Positions 16,832-24,635 of a DNA stretch of 33,975 bases are shown in pieces. The DNA is from Desulfobacterales bacterium (lineage in GTDB: Bacteria > Desulfobacterota > Desulfobacteria > Desulfobacterales > UBA5852). The stretch is taken from positions 1 to 33,975 of the forward strand of contig JASJED010000083.1 in assembly GCA_030065585.1 (NCBI GenBank). Reading direction: 5' to 3'. Below the pieces are notes generated by a model. The model did no database searches, was not told where the DNA came from, and saw only the letters and a list, made by a program, of their open reading frames with translations. How positions within the stretch are numbered: position 1 is the first letter of the stretch; each line of letters starts with the position of its first letter. Both the position numbers and the translations under genes were made by a program.

Positions 16832-17905
16832 ATGACCAGCGATAAAAGTGACCGCACGGAAAAGCCGACACCCAAAAAGCTTCAGGACGCCCGCAAAAAG
16901 GGCCAAGTCGCCCAGAGCCGCGAGATACCCTCCGCCATGATTTTGCTGGCTTCACTGCTATTTTTCTATTTCGCCGGCGGCTTCATGTTTCGACAGATGG
17001 GCTATCTGATCACCGCGAGCTGCCGCCGGTTGAACGACGCCGTGCTGCAGGATGCCCTGTCGGCAAGCCGTTTGGCAGGCTGGTGTTTTGAGCAGTCGAC
17101 CGTGATTCTGATACCGCTCATGCTGACCTTGGTGGCCGTGGGCATTCTGGCCAACGTTTCCCAGTTTGGTTTCCTGATCAAAGAGGATGCCCTGACCCCC
17201 GATTTCAAGAAGATCAACCCGGTCAACGGCCTCAAGCGGCTGGTTTCGCTCAAGTCCCTGGTCGAACTGGTCAAATCGGTATTCAAAATCCTTTTTGTGG
17301 GCTTGATCGCCTATGTCATCCTGAAACAGGACCTGGAAGTGATCCCCACCCTGATGCAGATGGATGTCATCAGTATCATGGCGTTTACCGGCCAGTCGGC
17401 TTTCAAGATCGCCTTTTTCGTCTGTTTGGGACTGATTGTACTCGCGGCTACGGATTTTGCCTATCAGCGCTGGCAGCACCACCGCGAGCTCATGATGACC
17501 AAGCAGGAGATCAAGGAAGAGCGCAAACAGATGGAGGGGGACCCCCAGATCAAATCCCGCATTCGCAGCATGCAGATCGAAATGGCGCGGCGGCGCATGA
17601 TGGAGATGGTGCCGGAGGCAGATGTGGTCATCACCAATCCAACCCATCTGGCCATCGCCGTTCAGTTCGATGCAGATACGATGGCGGCGCCAACCGTGGT
17701 TGCCAAGGGTGCCGATTATATGGCGCAGCGTATCCGCGAAGTGGCTCACGACAGCGGCGTGCCGCTGGTCGAAAACAAACCCCTGGCGCGTTCACTGTTC
17801 AAGACCACTGAAATCGGCGATCCCATACCGGTTGACCTCTACCAGGCCACGGCCGAGGTGTTGGCCTATGTTTACCGCCTCAAAGGCGTGCGGCCCCAAG
17901 CCTGA
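16832..17905 (+). CDS. flhB: Flagellar export gate protein and specificity switch FlhB
   Basis: This 357-residue protein has an N-terminal EKPTPKKLQDARKKGQVAQSREI motif, four membrane helices and a cytoplasmic domain. The autocleavage motif NPTH is at residues 269-272, the same place as in enteric FlhB. Cleavage between N269 and P270 lets FliK switch export from rod/hook to filament substrates. The downstream core KGADYMAQRIREVAHDSGVPLVENKPLARSLF is complete. An AAGGAGG site precedes the start. It is the last gene before a 318-bp gap. Confidence 0.98.
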   Translation: MTSDKSDRTEKPTPKKLQDARKKGQVAQSREIPSAMILLASLLFFYFAGGFMFRQMGYLITASCRRLNDAVLQDALSASRLAGWCFEQSTVILIPLMLTLVAVGILANVSQFGFLIKEDALTPDFKKINPVNGLKRLVSLKSLVELVKSVFKILFVGLIAYVILKQDLEVIPTLMQMDVISIMAFTGQSAFKIAFFVCLGLIVLAATDFAYQRWQHHRELMMTKQEIKEERKQMEGDPQIKSRIRSMQIEMARRRMMEMVPEADVVITNPTHLAIAVQFDADTMAAPTVVAKGADYMAQRIREVAHDSGVPLVENKPLARSLFKTTEIGDPIPVDLYQATAEVLAYVYRLKGVRPQA

Positions 17906-18223
17906 TGAATCGCCACCCCATTGGGCGGTCGATGGCCGCCCCGGCGCCATCGGTATTCCAACCCGCGCGTGGTCGATCCCGACGGCTGTCAAAAGCTTGA
18001 CAACGGTGCCGTATTTTGTCGTTCCGCTGCATCTTCAGCGTCCTTGGGTTTAATCCACCGCAATCCGTCCAAATCCCATATCCTATTGAAACTATGCTGT
18101 AATTTAATATGCCCCGCGCCCTCGGCAGGTTTTCCGACGAGGATGGCCTTTCAGGCATAGATCCTGCAGTTTTCCCAGCCAGCATTTCGCGCAAGATCTT
18201 GCCCTTCAAAACCAACAGAGGCC
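17906..18223. other. Gap between flhB and flhA, no gene recognised
   Basis: This 318-bp stretch separates two genes that are often adjacent. It contains a short hairpin (CGATGGC at 17930-17936 with GCCATCG at 17946-17952, no T run) and an inverted repeat TGTCAA-N4-TTGACA at 17987-18002. An AT-rich patch lies around 18080-18105. No sigma-54 site with GG-N10-GC spacing and no clear sigma-28 site is visible. A promoter for flhA-flhF-flhG-fliA may lie here, but I cannot place it. The ORFs crossing it look random. Confidence 0.5.
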
Positions 18224-20317
18224 ATGGAACACGCTCAAGAAAACAACCTGCCGCATCAATTGGCATTTCTGGACAACAACGCGGATATCGTCATGGCCTG
18301 CCTTGTGGTGGGTATCCTGATCTTGATGGTCATGCCGCTGCCGGCCTTCATCCTGGATCTGCTCCTGTCCCTCAATATCACCTGCGCGATTATCATTCTG
18401 CTGGTGGGCATGTATATCGTCCATCCACTTGAGCTTTCATCCTTTCCGTCCATCCTGCTGCTGGCCACGCTGTTTCGCCTGGCGCTGAATATCGCTTCGA
18501 CGCGCATCATTCTGATGCACGGTGCTGAGGGCACCGGCGCGGCCGGCAAGGTGATCCAGGCCTTCGGTCATTTCGTGGTGGGCGGCAATTATTTGATCGG
18601 CATCATTGTTTTTCTGATTCTGGTCATCATCAATTTCATGGTGATCACCAAGGGGGCCGGGCGCATCGCGGAAGTGGCGGCCCGTTTCACCCTGGATGCC
18701 ATGCCCGGCAAACAGATGAGCATCGATGCCGATCTCAATGCCGGGCTGATCACCGAGGATGAGGCCCGTACCCGACGCGAAACCATCGCACGCGAAGCCG
18801 AATATTACGGGGCCATGGACGGTGCCAACAAATTCGTGCGCGGCGATGCGATTGCCGGGATCATCATTACCCTGATCAACATCTTCGGCGGCCTGGCCAT
18901 TGGTGTCATGCAAAATGGGCTCAGTTTTACCGAAGCCGCGCAGAATTACACCCTCTTGACGGTTGGCGACGGTCTGGTCTCCCAGGTGCCGGCGCTGGTC
19001 ATTTCGACCGCGGCCGGCATCATCGTCAGCCGCGCCGGCTCCGAATCGAGTCTGGGGCGAGATATCACTGCCCAGATCATGTTCCACCACCGGGCTATCG
19101 CAATTGCCGCTGCGGTGCTGATCGGTTTTTCGATCGTTCCGGGTATGCCAACCTTGCCGTTTCTCATTCTAGCAGCGATCACCGCCGCCATGGCCTACGC
19201 GATTTACAAAGCCGCTCCGACGGCCGGGGAAGCCATTTTGGAAACGGAACCGGCGGGCGATGGTGATCCGGCGGTGGAGCGCCAGGAGACCCTCCCACCG
19301 CTCGATATTCTGTCGCTCGAGGTCGGTTACGGACTGATCCCTCTGGTCGATCTCGAACAGGACGGTCAATTGCTCAACCGCATCCGTGCCATCCGCTCCC
19401 AGATGGCGGAGGATGTCGGCATCATCGTTCCACCGGTCCATATCCAGGACAACATGCAGCTGCAACCGGGTGAATACCGCATCCTTCTCAAAGGCAACGA
19501 AATCGCCCGCGGCGAGCTTGTCTTGAATCATTTTCTGGCCATGGATCCCGGCGATGCCGTCGGCCAGTTGGACGGGGTCAGCACGACCGAGCCGACCTAC
19601 GGTCTTCCGGCGGTCTGGATCAAAGAGGAACAGCGGGAACGGGCCATTGCCGATGGATTCACCGTCGTCGACATCGCCACGGTCATGACCACGCACACCT
19701 CGGACATCATCAAGCGGTTCGCCCATGAACTGGTCGGGCGTCAGGAAGTCCAAGGGATGCTCGACCATCTGAAGCAGACCTATCCCAAGGTCGTGGAAGA
19801 ATTGATCCCCAATCTACTGCCGCTGGGCGGTGTGGTCAAAGTCCTGCAAAATCTTCTGAAAGAACAGGTGTCCATCCGCGACCTTCTGGCCATCCTGGAG
19901 ACATTGGCGGACTGGGCCCCGATGACCAAGGATTTGGATATCCTAACCGAGTATGTACGCCAGGCCCTATCACGCGGCATCGTTGGGACCTATCTGGGTC
20001 CCGATGGGGCCCTGACGGCCGTAACCCTTGACCAGCGCGTCGAGACCGCCATCGCCGAGGCCATTCAAAGAACCGATCATGGCAGCTTCCTGGCCATGGA
20101 GCCCCGCACGGTGGAGCGGATTGTCCAAGCCCTATCCCGACACATCGAAGCATTTGCCAACCTCAACAGCCAGCCGGTTGTCCTGGGTTCGGCCCATGTG
20201 CGCATTCATTTCAAACGCATGATTGATCGGCTCGTACCAAATCTGGCGGTGCTTTCCTATGACGAGGTCATGAACAATGCCCAAGTGAATACCATCGGGG
20301 TGCTGGAGATCAACTGA
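18224..20317 (+). CDS. flhA: Flagellar export gate protein FlhA
   Basis: This 697-residue protein has eight N-terminal membrane helices and a large cytoplasmic domain that forms the nonameric docking ring. The FHIPEP family signature EVAARFTLDAMPGKQMSIDADLNAG lies at about residues 150-174. The C-terminal domain contains VWIKEEQRERAIADGFTVVDIATVMTTH and LVGRQEVQGMLDHL. FlhA receives chaperone-substrate complexes and uses proton motive force. Its stop is 2 bases before the flhF start, so flhA, flhF and flhG form one unit. Confidence 0.98.
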   Translation: MEHAQENNLPHQLAFLDNNADIVMACLVVGILILMVMPLPAFILDLLLSLNITCAIIILLVGMYIVHPLELSSFPSILLLATLFRLALNIASTRIILMHGAEGTGAAGKVIQAFGHFVVGGNYLIGIIVFLILVIINFMVITKGAGRIAEVAARFTLDAMPGKQMSIDADLNAGLITEDEARTRRETIAREAEYYGAMDGANKFVRGDAIAGIIITLINIFGGLAIGVMQNGLSFTEAAQNYTLLTVGDGLVSQVPALVISTAAGIIVSRAGSESSLGRDITAQIMFHHRAIAIAAAVLIGFSIVPGMPTLPFLILAAITAAMAYAIYKAAPTAGEAILETEPAGDGDPAVERQETLPPLDILSLEVGYGLIPLVDLEQDGQLLNRIRAIRSQMAEDVGIIVPPVHIQDNMQLQPGEYRILLKGNEIARGELVLNHFLAMDPGDAVGQLDGVSTTEPTYGLPAVWIKEEQRERAIADGFTVVDIATVMTTHTSDIIKRFAHELVGRQEVQGMLDHLKQTYPKVVEELIPNLLPLGGVVKVLQNLLKEQVSIRDLLAILETLADWAPMTKDLDILTEYVRQALSRGIVGTYLGPDGALTAVTLDQRVETAIAEAIQRTDHGSFLAMEPRTVERIVQALSRHIEAFANLNSQPVVLGSAHVRIHFKRMIDRLVPNLAVLSYDEVMNNAQVNTIGVLEIN

Positions 20318-20319
20318 AG

Positions 20320-21714
20320 ATGCAGATCAAACGTTTTGAAGCCAAGAACATGACGGAGGCCCTGCGTCAGATCAAACGCGAATTGGGGCCCGAGGCCGTC
20401 ATCCTGTCGGCCAAGGACATCCGCAAAGAGAGCCACCTGCTGGGGATCTCGCGCAAAGTCGGCGTTGAAGTGACGGCGGCCATCGATGGGGGCATGCCTA
20501 TGTCGGCGTCATTAAATCAAGGCCGTGCTTCGAATCTAAGGATGGCGCGTTGCGAAGGGCGATCGACGGGCATCGTCGCGATGGGCGGACAACCAGACGC
20601 GGTTGAAGATGTCGTCAAACTCAGCCCGGGAGACGCACCACCTGGCGCCATTTTACCGGACCAGACGACCGCAAGGACGACATCTTCATCCGATACCCCA
20701 TCCAAACCGTCCGGTGCCGCAACCCGATTCCATTCCGGTTTTCATGCCGGTCCGACAGGACCCGCCGTAAATCATCATACACCGCCGCCCTTCGAAGACT
20801 GGCAGCAGCAGATGCACCAGCGTCTGCAGGATGGCGGTTTGGCCATTGCCCCCTGGCCCTTCAAATCAAATGAAACCCACATTGTCGCCCTAGTGGGTAG
20901 TGCCGGGGTGGGCAAGACTACGACGATAGCCAAATTGGCGGCCCAACTTCAGCACGAACATGGGCACCAGGTCGGGATGATCGCCCTGGACCAGGATAAG
21001 ATCGGCGCTGTCGAGCAACTGCGGATCTATGCCGAAATCCTGCAGATACCGCTTGAAATCCCGCGTTCGGACAAAGCCTGGCAACGAGCACTCAAGGGCC
21101 TGCGGAATTGCCAAGTGATCCTGGTGGATACCCCGGCCCTTGGTGCGCAGCGTGAAAACCGGCCGGTGGTATTCGATGAACGCTTGCGCCCGATGCGTAA
21201 TCTCGAAGCCTGGTTGGTGATCGGTGCGGATACCCAGGTGGCTTGCATGCAGTCGGCGGCGGCGCTCTGCAGCGATCTGGCCCCCTGTGCCGCCGTTGTG
21301 ACCAAGACCGATCTGAGCTGCAATTTGGAGGGCGTCATGGAATTCCTGAGCCTTACTTCCCTGCCGCTTGTCGGTTTGACCAACGGCCCCCGAGTCCCCG
21401 GGGACTTGTGTGCCGCCAGCTACGAGCGGTTTACGCGCCTATTGCTCCAAGACGGGCGCCGCGCAGAATTCCTGACGCGGAAGGCCGGCACCGACAAGGA
21501 TCGTGGAACCCAGGACCCCTATTTGGCCAACCGGAGTTCCGATATCTTCCATCGACCGGATTGCAAATGGATTCGGCTGATCAATAAAGACAATATCGTC
21601 ATGTTCGGTTCGTTCGCCGAAGCATTGAACAATCGCTTCAAGCCCTGCCGCTACTGTAATCCGCAACACATGTCGATTACCGGTATACTTCACCAGGAGG
21701 GCGCGGTGCGTTAA
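20320..21714 (+). CDS. flhF: FlhF, divergent SRP-type GTPase with C-terminal Ada-like zinc-binding extension
   Basis: This 464-residue protein has the FlhF B-domain start (MQIKRFEAKNMTEALRQIKRELG), a variable linker (about 60-165) and an NG-type GTPase domain. P-loop GSAGVGKT lies at 193-200. Other G motifs have drifted: DTYR is DQDK (224-227), DTAGR is DTPAL (270-274), and TKLD is TKTD (328-331). An extra C-terminal region (about 400-464) contains HRPDC (411-415), then SFAEAL and KPCRYCN (C443, C446). This matches the Ada metal-binding-like pattern of short zinc modules. FlhF normally sets the site and number of polar flagella. The flhA-flhF-flhG-fliA order supports the identity; the fusion is unusual. 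Confidence 0.9.
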   Translation: MQIKRFEAKNMTEALRQIKRELGPEAVILSAKDIRKESHLLGISRKVGVEVTAAIDGGMPMSASLNQGRASNLRMARCEGRSTGIVAMGGQPDAVEDVVKLSPGDAPPGAILPDQTTARTTSSSDTPSKPSGAATRFHSGFHAGPTGPAVNHHTPPPFEDWQQQMHQRLQDGGLAIAPWPFKSNETHIVALVGSAGVGKTTTIAKLAAQLQHEHGHQVGMIALDQDKIGAVEQLRIYAEILQIPLEIPRSDKAWQRALKGLRNCQVILVDTPALGAQRENRPVVFDERLRPMRNLEAWLVIGADTQVACMQSAAALCSDLAPCAAVVTKTDLSCNLEGVMEFLSLTSLPLVGLTNGPRVPGDLCAASYERFTRLLLQDGRRAEFLTRKAGTDKDRGTQDPYLANRSSDIFHRPDCKWIRLINKDNIVMFGSFAEALNNRFKPCRYCNPQHMSITGILHQEGAVR

Positions 21715-21758
21715 GGATGGTCGCCGCGATGGGCTAATGACGCAAGGAGTCCAATTTA

Positions 21759-22670
21759 ATGTCAGCGATGCAACCCATGAATAAAGTGATCTCGCTCAAT
21801 TCCCGACGACCGGCCGCGGACCCGTCGAGAGGACGCGCGCTCCATGCGACCCGTGCGGCCACACGCGCGATTTCGATTACCAGCGGCAAGGGCGGCGTGG
21901 GCAAAACCAACATCGTCGCCAATATCGGCTACGAGTTGAGCCGCTCCGGACAGGAGGTTCTCATTCTGGATGCCGATCTGGGCCTGGGCAACTTGGATAT
22001 TCTGCTCGGACTGGCGCCGAAATACAATTTATCCCATGTCATCACCGGGGAAAAACGAATCGGCGACGTTGTCGTCGAGGGCCCCGGACGCATGAAGATC
22101 CTTCCGGCCGCCTCCGGAATCCAGGAATTAACCCAGCTTTCAGGCGACCAGAAAATCGGTATGCTCTACGCGTTGGATCAACTGCTGGATTCCGTCGATA
22201 TCCTGCTGATCGATTCGGCGGCGGGGATTTCGCCCAACGTTCTGGACTTCAGCGTATCGGCCCATGAAACGATGGTGGTGGTCACGCCCGAGCCCACCTC
22301 GATTACCGATGCGTATGCCCTGATGAAAGTTCTGGCCCTCAAATATGATGAAAAACGCTGCCGACTGATCGTCAACCAAGTGTCCAACGAAAATGAAGGG
22401 CGCGACATTTTCCGGCAGCTCAATATCGTGGCCCAGAAGTTTCTGGATATCGATGTGGACTATTTTGGATGTGTTCCCCGGGATGACATCATGACGACCT
22501 GCGTCAAACAACAGCGCATTGTCAGTCAAGCCTTTCCGGAGTCGACGGCGGCGCGCGGTTTCCGCAATCTGGCCCGCAAAACCGGCGCATTGCCCGCCCA
22601 AGCGCTATCCAGCACGGATAGCCATTTGCTTTGGAACCATATCACTCGGGAAGACCTGTCCTGGAAATGA
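21759..22670 (+). CDS. flhG: FlhG, MinD-type ATPase controlling flagellar number
   Basis: This 303-residue protein has the deviant Walker A KGGVGKT at 44-50. Other MinD family motifs are present (DADLGLGNLDILLGL; ILLIDSAAGISPNVLDF; VTPEPTSITDAYALMK). FlhG usually antagonises FlhF to limit flagellar number. The N-terminal DQAxxLR motif that stimulates FlhF GTPase in characterised FlhG proteins is not present in residues 1-40. An in-frame stop at 21738-21740 shows it is not simply lost to a wrong start. An AAGGAG site 9 bases upstream supports this start. The gene follows flhF by 44 bases and precedes fliA. Confidence 0.96.
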   Translation: MSAMQPMNKVISLNSRRPAADPSRGRALHATRAATRAISITSGKGGVGKTNIVANIGYELSRSGQEVLILDADLGLGNLDILLGLAPKYNLSHVITGEKRIGDVVVEGPGRMKILPAASGIQELTQLSGDQKIGMLYALDQLLDSVDILLIDSAAGISPNVLDFSVSAHETMVVVTPEPTSITDAYALMKVLALKYDEKRCRLIVNQVSNENEGRDIFRQLNIVAQKFLDIDVDYFGCVPRDDIMTTCVKQQRIVSQAFPESTAARGFRNLARKTGALPAQALSSTDSHLLWNHITREDLSWK

Positions 22671-22740
22671 AGCCGACATGTTTTTCGCATAAGCCTTTGC
22701 TGACCAACAACGTAAAAGATGCTAACGAGTAGGTGCCCTT

Positions 22741-23496
22741 ATGAAAGCAGCCCGCAATCAACCATCGCCCCCGAAAAGCAAGGTGGCCGCGGACCGAGAT
22801 CAGCTGATGGCCACATATCTTCCGCACGTCAAGCGCATCGTCAATCGCATGGCCATTCATCTTCCGGCCACGGTCGATATCGAAGACCTCTACAATGTTG
22901 GCGTCATCGGACTGATTCAGGCCATTGATCGCTTCGATCCCGGACGCAACAACAAGTTCATTACGTATGCGACCCACCGCATCCGCGGTGCGGTCTTGAG
23001 TGAGTTGCGCTCACGAGACTTTCTCTCGCGTTCCAACCGGCGCAAAATTCGTGAAATGGATAACACCTACGCCCTGCTGGAACAAAGGCTGGGCCGTGAT
23101 GTCGAAGCCCATGAACTGGCCGAGGCCATGCAGATCGATCTGGACGAACTGGACAAAATCAAAGGGCTTTCCAGCATTTCCTTCATCAGTTTTGAAGAGA
23201 TGGGGTATTCGGAATCCAATGACAAAGGACGTCTGATCAAATACCTGGCGGATGACGGCATGGATGCCCTGTCCCTAACGAATCTGAACGAACTCAAAGC
23301 CGCGATGACCAAGGCCATTGAACAGCTTCCCGAAAAAGAGAAACTGGTATTATCGCTGTACTATTTCGACGAACTCAACATGAAGGAAACCGGGAAGGTT
23401 TTAAACGTTACCGAGTCGCGCGTCTCGCAGATTCACTCCCAGGCCGTCATCCACCTGCGCAACAAACTGCGACGCGAGAAAGTTATTGAAAATTGA
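22741..23496 (+). CDS. fliA: Flagellar sigma factor sigma-28 (FliA)
   Basis: This 251-residue protein has sigma-70 family regions 2 (DIEDLYNVGVIGLIQAIDRFDP; KFITYATHRIRGAVLSELRS), 3 and 4. The C-terminal helix-turn-helix is MKETGKVLNVTESRVSQIHS at about 214-233. It lacks region 1, as sigma-28 factors do. FliA directs late flagellar and chemotaxis genes and is held by FlgM until the hook is complete. A GAGTAGG-type site lies before the ATG. The presence of a matching promoter at 29520-29547 supports function in this organism. Confidence 0.98.
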   Translation: MKAARNQPSPPKSKVAADRDQLMATYLPHVKRIVNRMAIHLPATVDIEDLYNVGVIGLIQAIDRFDPGRNNKFITYATHRIRGAVLSELRSRDFLSRSNRRKIREMDNTYALLEQRLGRDVEAHELAEAMQIDLDELDKIKGLSSISFISFEEMGYSESNDKGRLIKYLADDGMDALSLTNLNELKAAMTKAIEQLPEKEKLVLSLYYFDELNMKETGKVLNVTESRVSQIHSQAVIHLRNKLRREKVIEN

Positions 23497-23580
23497 TCCG
23501 GGCCTCGCTGGAGACTTTCCGAAGATGCCGTACGATAAAATTCGCGCCTATTGCTGCCGCCCGGGCGGAGATGAACAATC

Positions 23581-23829
23581 ATGGTGGATCACATCCGACC
23601 AACGGGACGCGTCGGCGCCGTATTGACGCCGGCACGACCACGCAAGGTCAAGCACGATCAAAACCGTCGCGATCAGCGCCAGCGGGAAGCGGATGAGGAA
23701 AAGACCGGCGGTGACACCGATGGCCGTGAAGGCGCACCGGCCACCGCGCAAGACGGTGGCACGCCAACGCCTGATCAGGCGGGTCGCAAGTCAGCCACCC
23801 GGGGCCAGCGGATCAATGTGGTCATTTAG
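23581..23829 (+). CDS. Small hydrophilic protein downstream of fliA, function unknown
   Basis: This 82-residue protein begins MVDHIRPTGRVGAVL and ends GQRINVVI. Between lies a low-complexity, highly charged segment rich in Arg, Asp, Glu and Gln, probably disordered. A GGAGATG sequence 9 bases before the ATG is a fair ribosome binding site. Its position, co-directional between fliA and a membrane protein in the same operon, supports a real gene. I do not recognise a domain. A minus-strand ORF (23751-23548) overlaps but lacks a context. Confidence 0.6.
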   Translation: MVDHIRPTGRVGAVLTPARPRKVKHDQNRRDQRQREADEEKTGGDTDGREGAPATAQDGGTPTPDQAGRKSATRGQRINVVI

Positions 23830-23886
23830 CCAGCCAACTGACGTATAAGAGCGAAACCCGGCAAACAAACGATTACGGAAAGGGCA

Positions 23887-24366
23887 GTGACGGAAATGAT
23901 GGCGAACGCTCCAAACTGGGCGATGCTAATGGATCTTTTGGCCCTGGGGGCCAGCGTGATTTTGATCGGTTGGCTGATTTTCAACCGGATACGTTACGGC
24001 CATCTGGTATCGCGCCCACATACCGCGAGGGCCGATTTCAACGCGGAGATAACCCTGCAGGCCTTAACGCAGCAATCCCTATTAAGCTACCGTACAATTC
24101 AGCAAACCTTACAGAACGAGTTTGAGAGTCTGCAGCGTTTGACGGCGGGCGATCAGCACGGCTGGCCGGACGGCGACAGGCAACTTTGTCGTGAGGACAA
24201 TCGTGGTGTGTATGCGTCTGAAGCGGGCTTCCGACATGCGGGCAGTTACCAGCGGGCCTTGGGCATGATTCAAAAAGGTCTTGATCAGCCGGATATCGCC
24301 CGGCGCTGCGGCTTGACGCTCGGTGAAATCGATTTAATGACCTACATGCAGCAAAAGCAGCGCTGA
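23887..24366 (+). CDS. Membrane-anchored protein with C-terminal helix-turn-helix-like end (DUF2802-like)
   Basis: This 159-residue protein has one N-terminal membrane helix (LLALGASVILIGWLIF, about residues 17-32). A probable helical stretch rich in Gln and Leu follows (ALTQQSLLSYRTIQQTLQNEFESLQRL). The compact C-terminal segment RALGMIQKGLDQPDIARRCGLTLGEIDLMTYM resembles a helix-turn-helix. This layout resembles DUF2802-type proteins found in polar flagellar operons; the match is from memory of the pattern. The listed start is GTG; ATG at 23896 or 23899 fits the GGAAAGGG site better. It probably acts at the inner membrane; the role is unknown. Confidence 0.75.
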   Translation: MTEMMANAPNWAMLMDLLALGASVILIGWLIFNRIRYGHLVSRPHTARADFNAEITLQALTQQSLLSYRTIQQTLQNEFESLQRLTAGDQHGWPDGDRQLCREDNRGVYASEAGFRHAGSYQRALGMIQKGLDQPDIARRCGLTLGEIDLMTYMQQKQR

Positions 24367-24635
24367 CGCCCGCAACACGACCCCCCTCTGAGAAGATAGG
24401 CGCCGATCCCCGCCGCTTTTGTGCCGCCGCATCCCGCCAGCGGAAAAAATTGCCGCGCACCACCCGGACTTTTCTTCCCTTGAATACGGTCTTTGGCCGG
24501 GGATCGATGATGATTCCCGAATAAACAAGTGTTTCAAGGCCGGCCGTATTGTGGTCCGATTTTTGCTACTATTAATGGCAATCGGATTTCAATGGAATCC
24601 TTCCCCGGAACACGCAGAAGAAAAGAGGACGCGAC
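24367..24635. other. Intergenic region before flgF
   Basis: This 269-bp stretch contains no convincing gene; the minus-strand ORFs crossing it are shadows. It holds a sigma-54 promoter at 24552-24567 and an untranslated leader of about 58 bases. No clear activator dyad is visible upstream. Confidence 0.6.
24552..24567 (+). promoter_or_regulatory. Sigma-54 promoter upstream of flgF
   Basis: TGGTCC-N5-TTGCT is present, with GG at 24553-24554 and GC at 24565-24566 separated by exactly ten bases. The -24 element departs from consensus (TC for CA) but the -12 element is good. The expected start is near 24578, about 58 bases before flgF. It would drive flgF-flgG-flgA-flgH-flgI-flgJ. Confidence 0.7.

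Noticed and set aside
18142-18160. Possible sigma-54 site before flhA
   Set aside because: TGGCCT is followed by GC after eight bases instead of ten, so the essential GG-N10-GC spacing is not met.
23525-23626. 33-codon ORF after fliA, with CC and WW pairs
   Set aside because: It overlaps the better-supported 82-aa ORF in another frame, has a poorly spaced ribosome binding site and is too short to judge.
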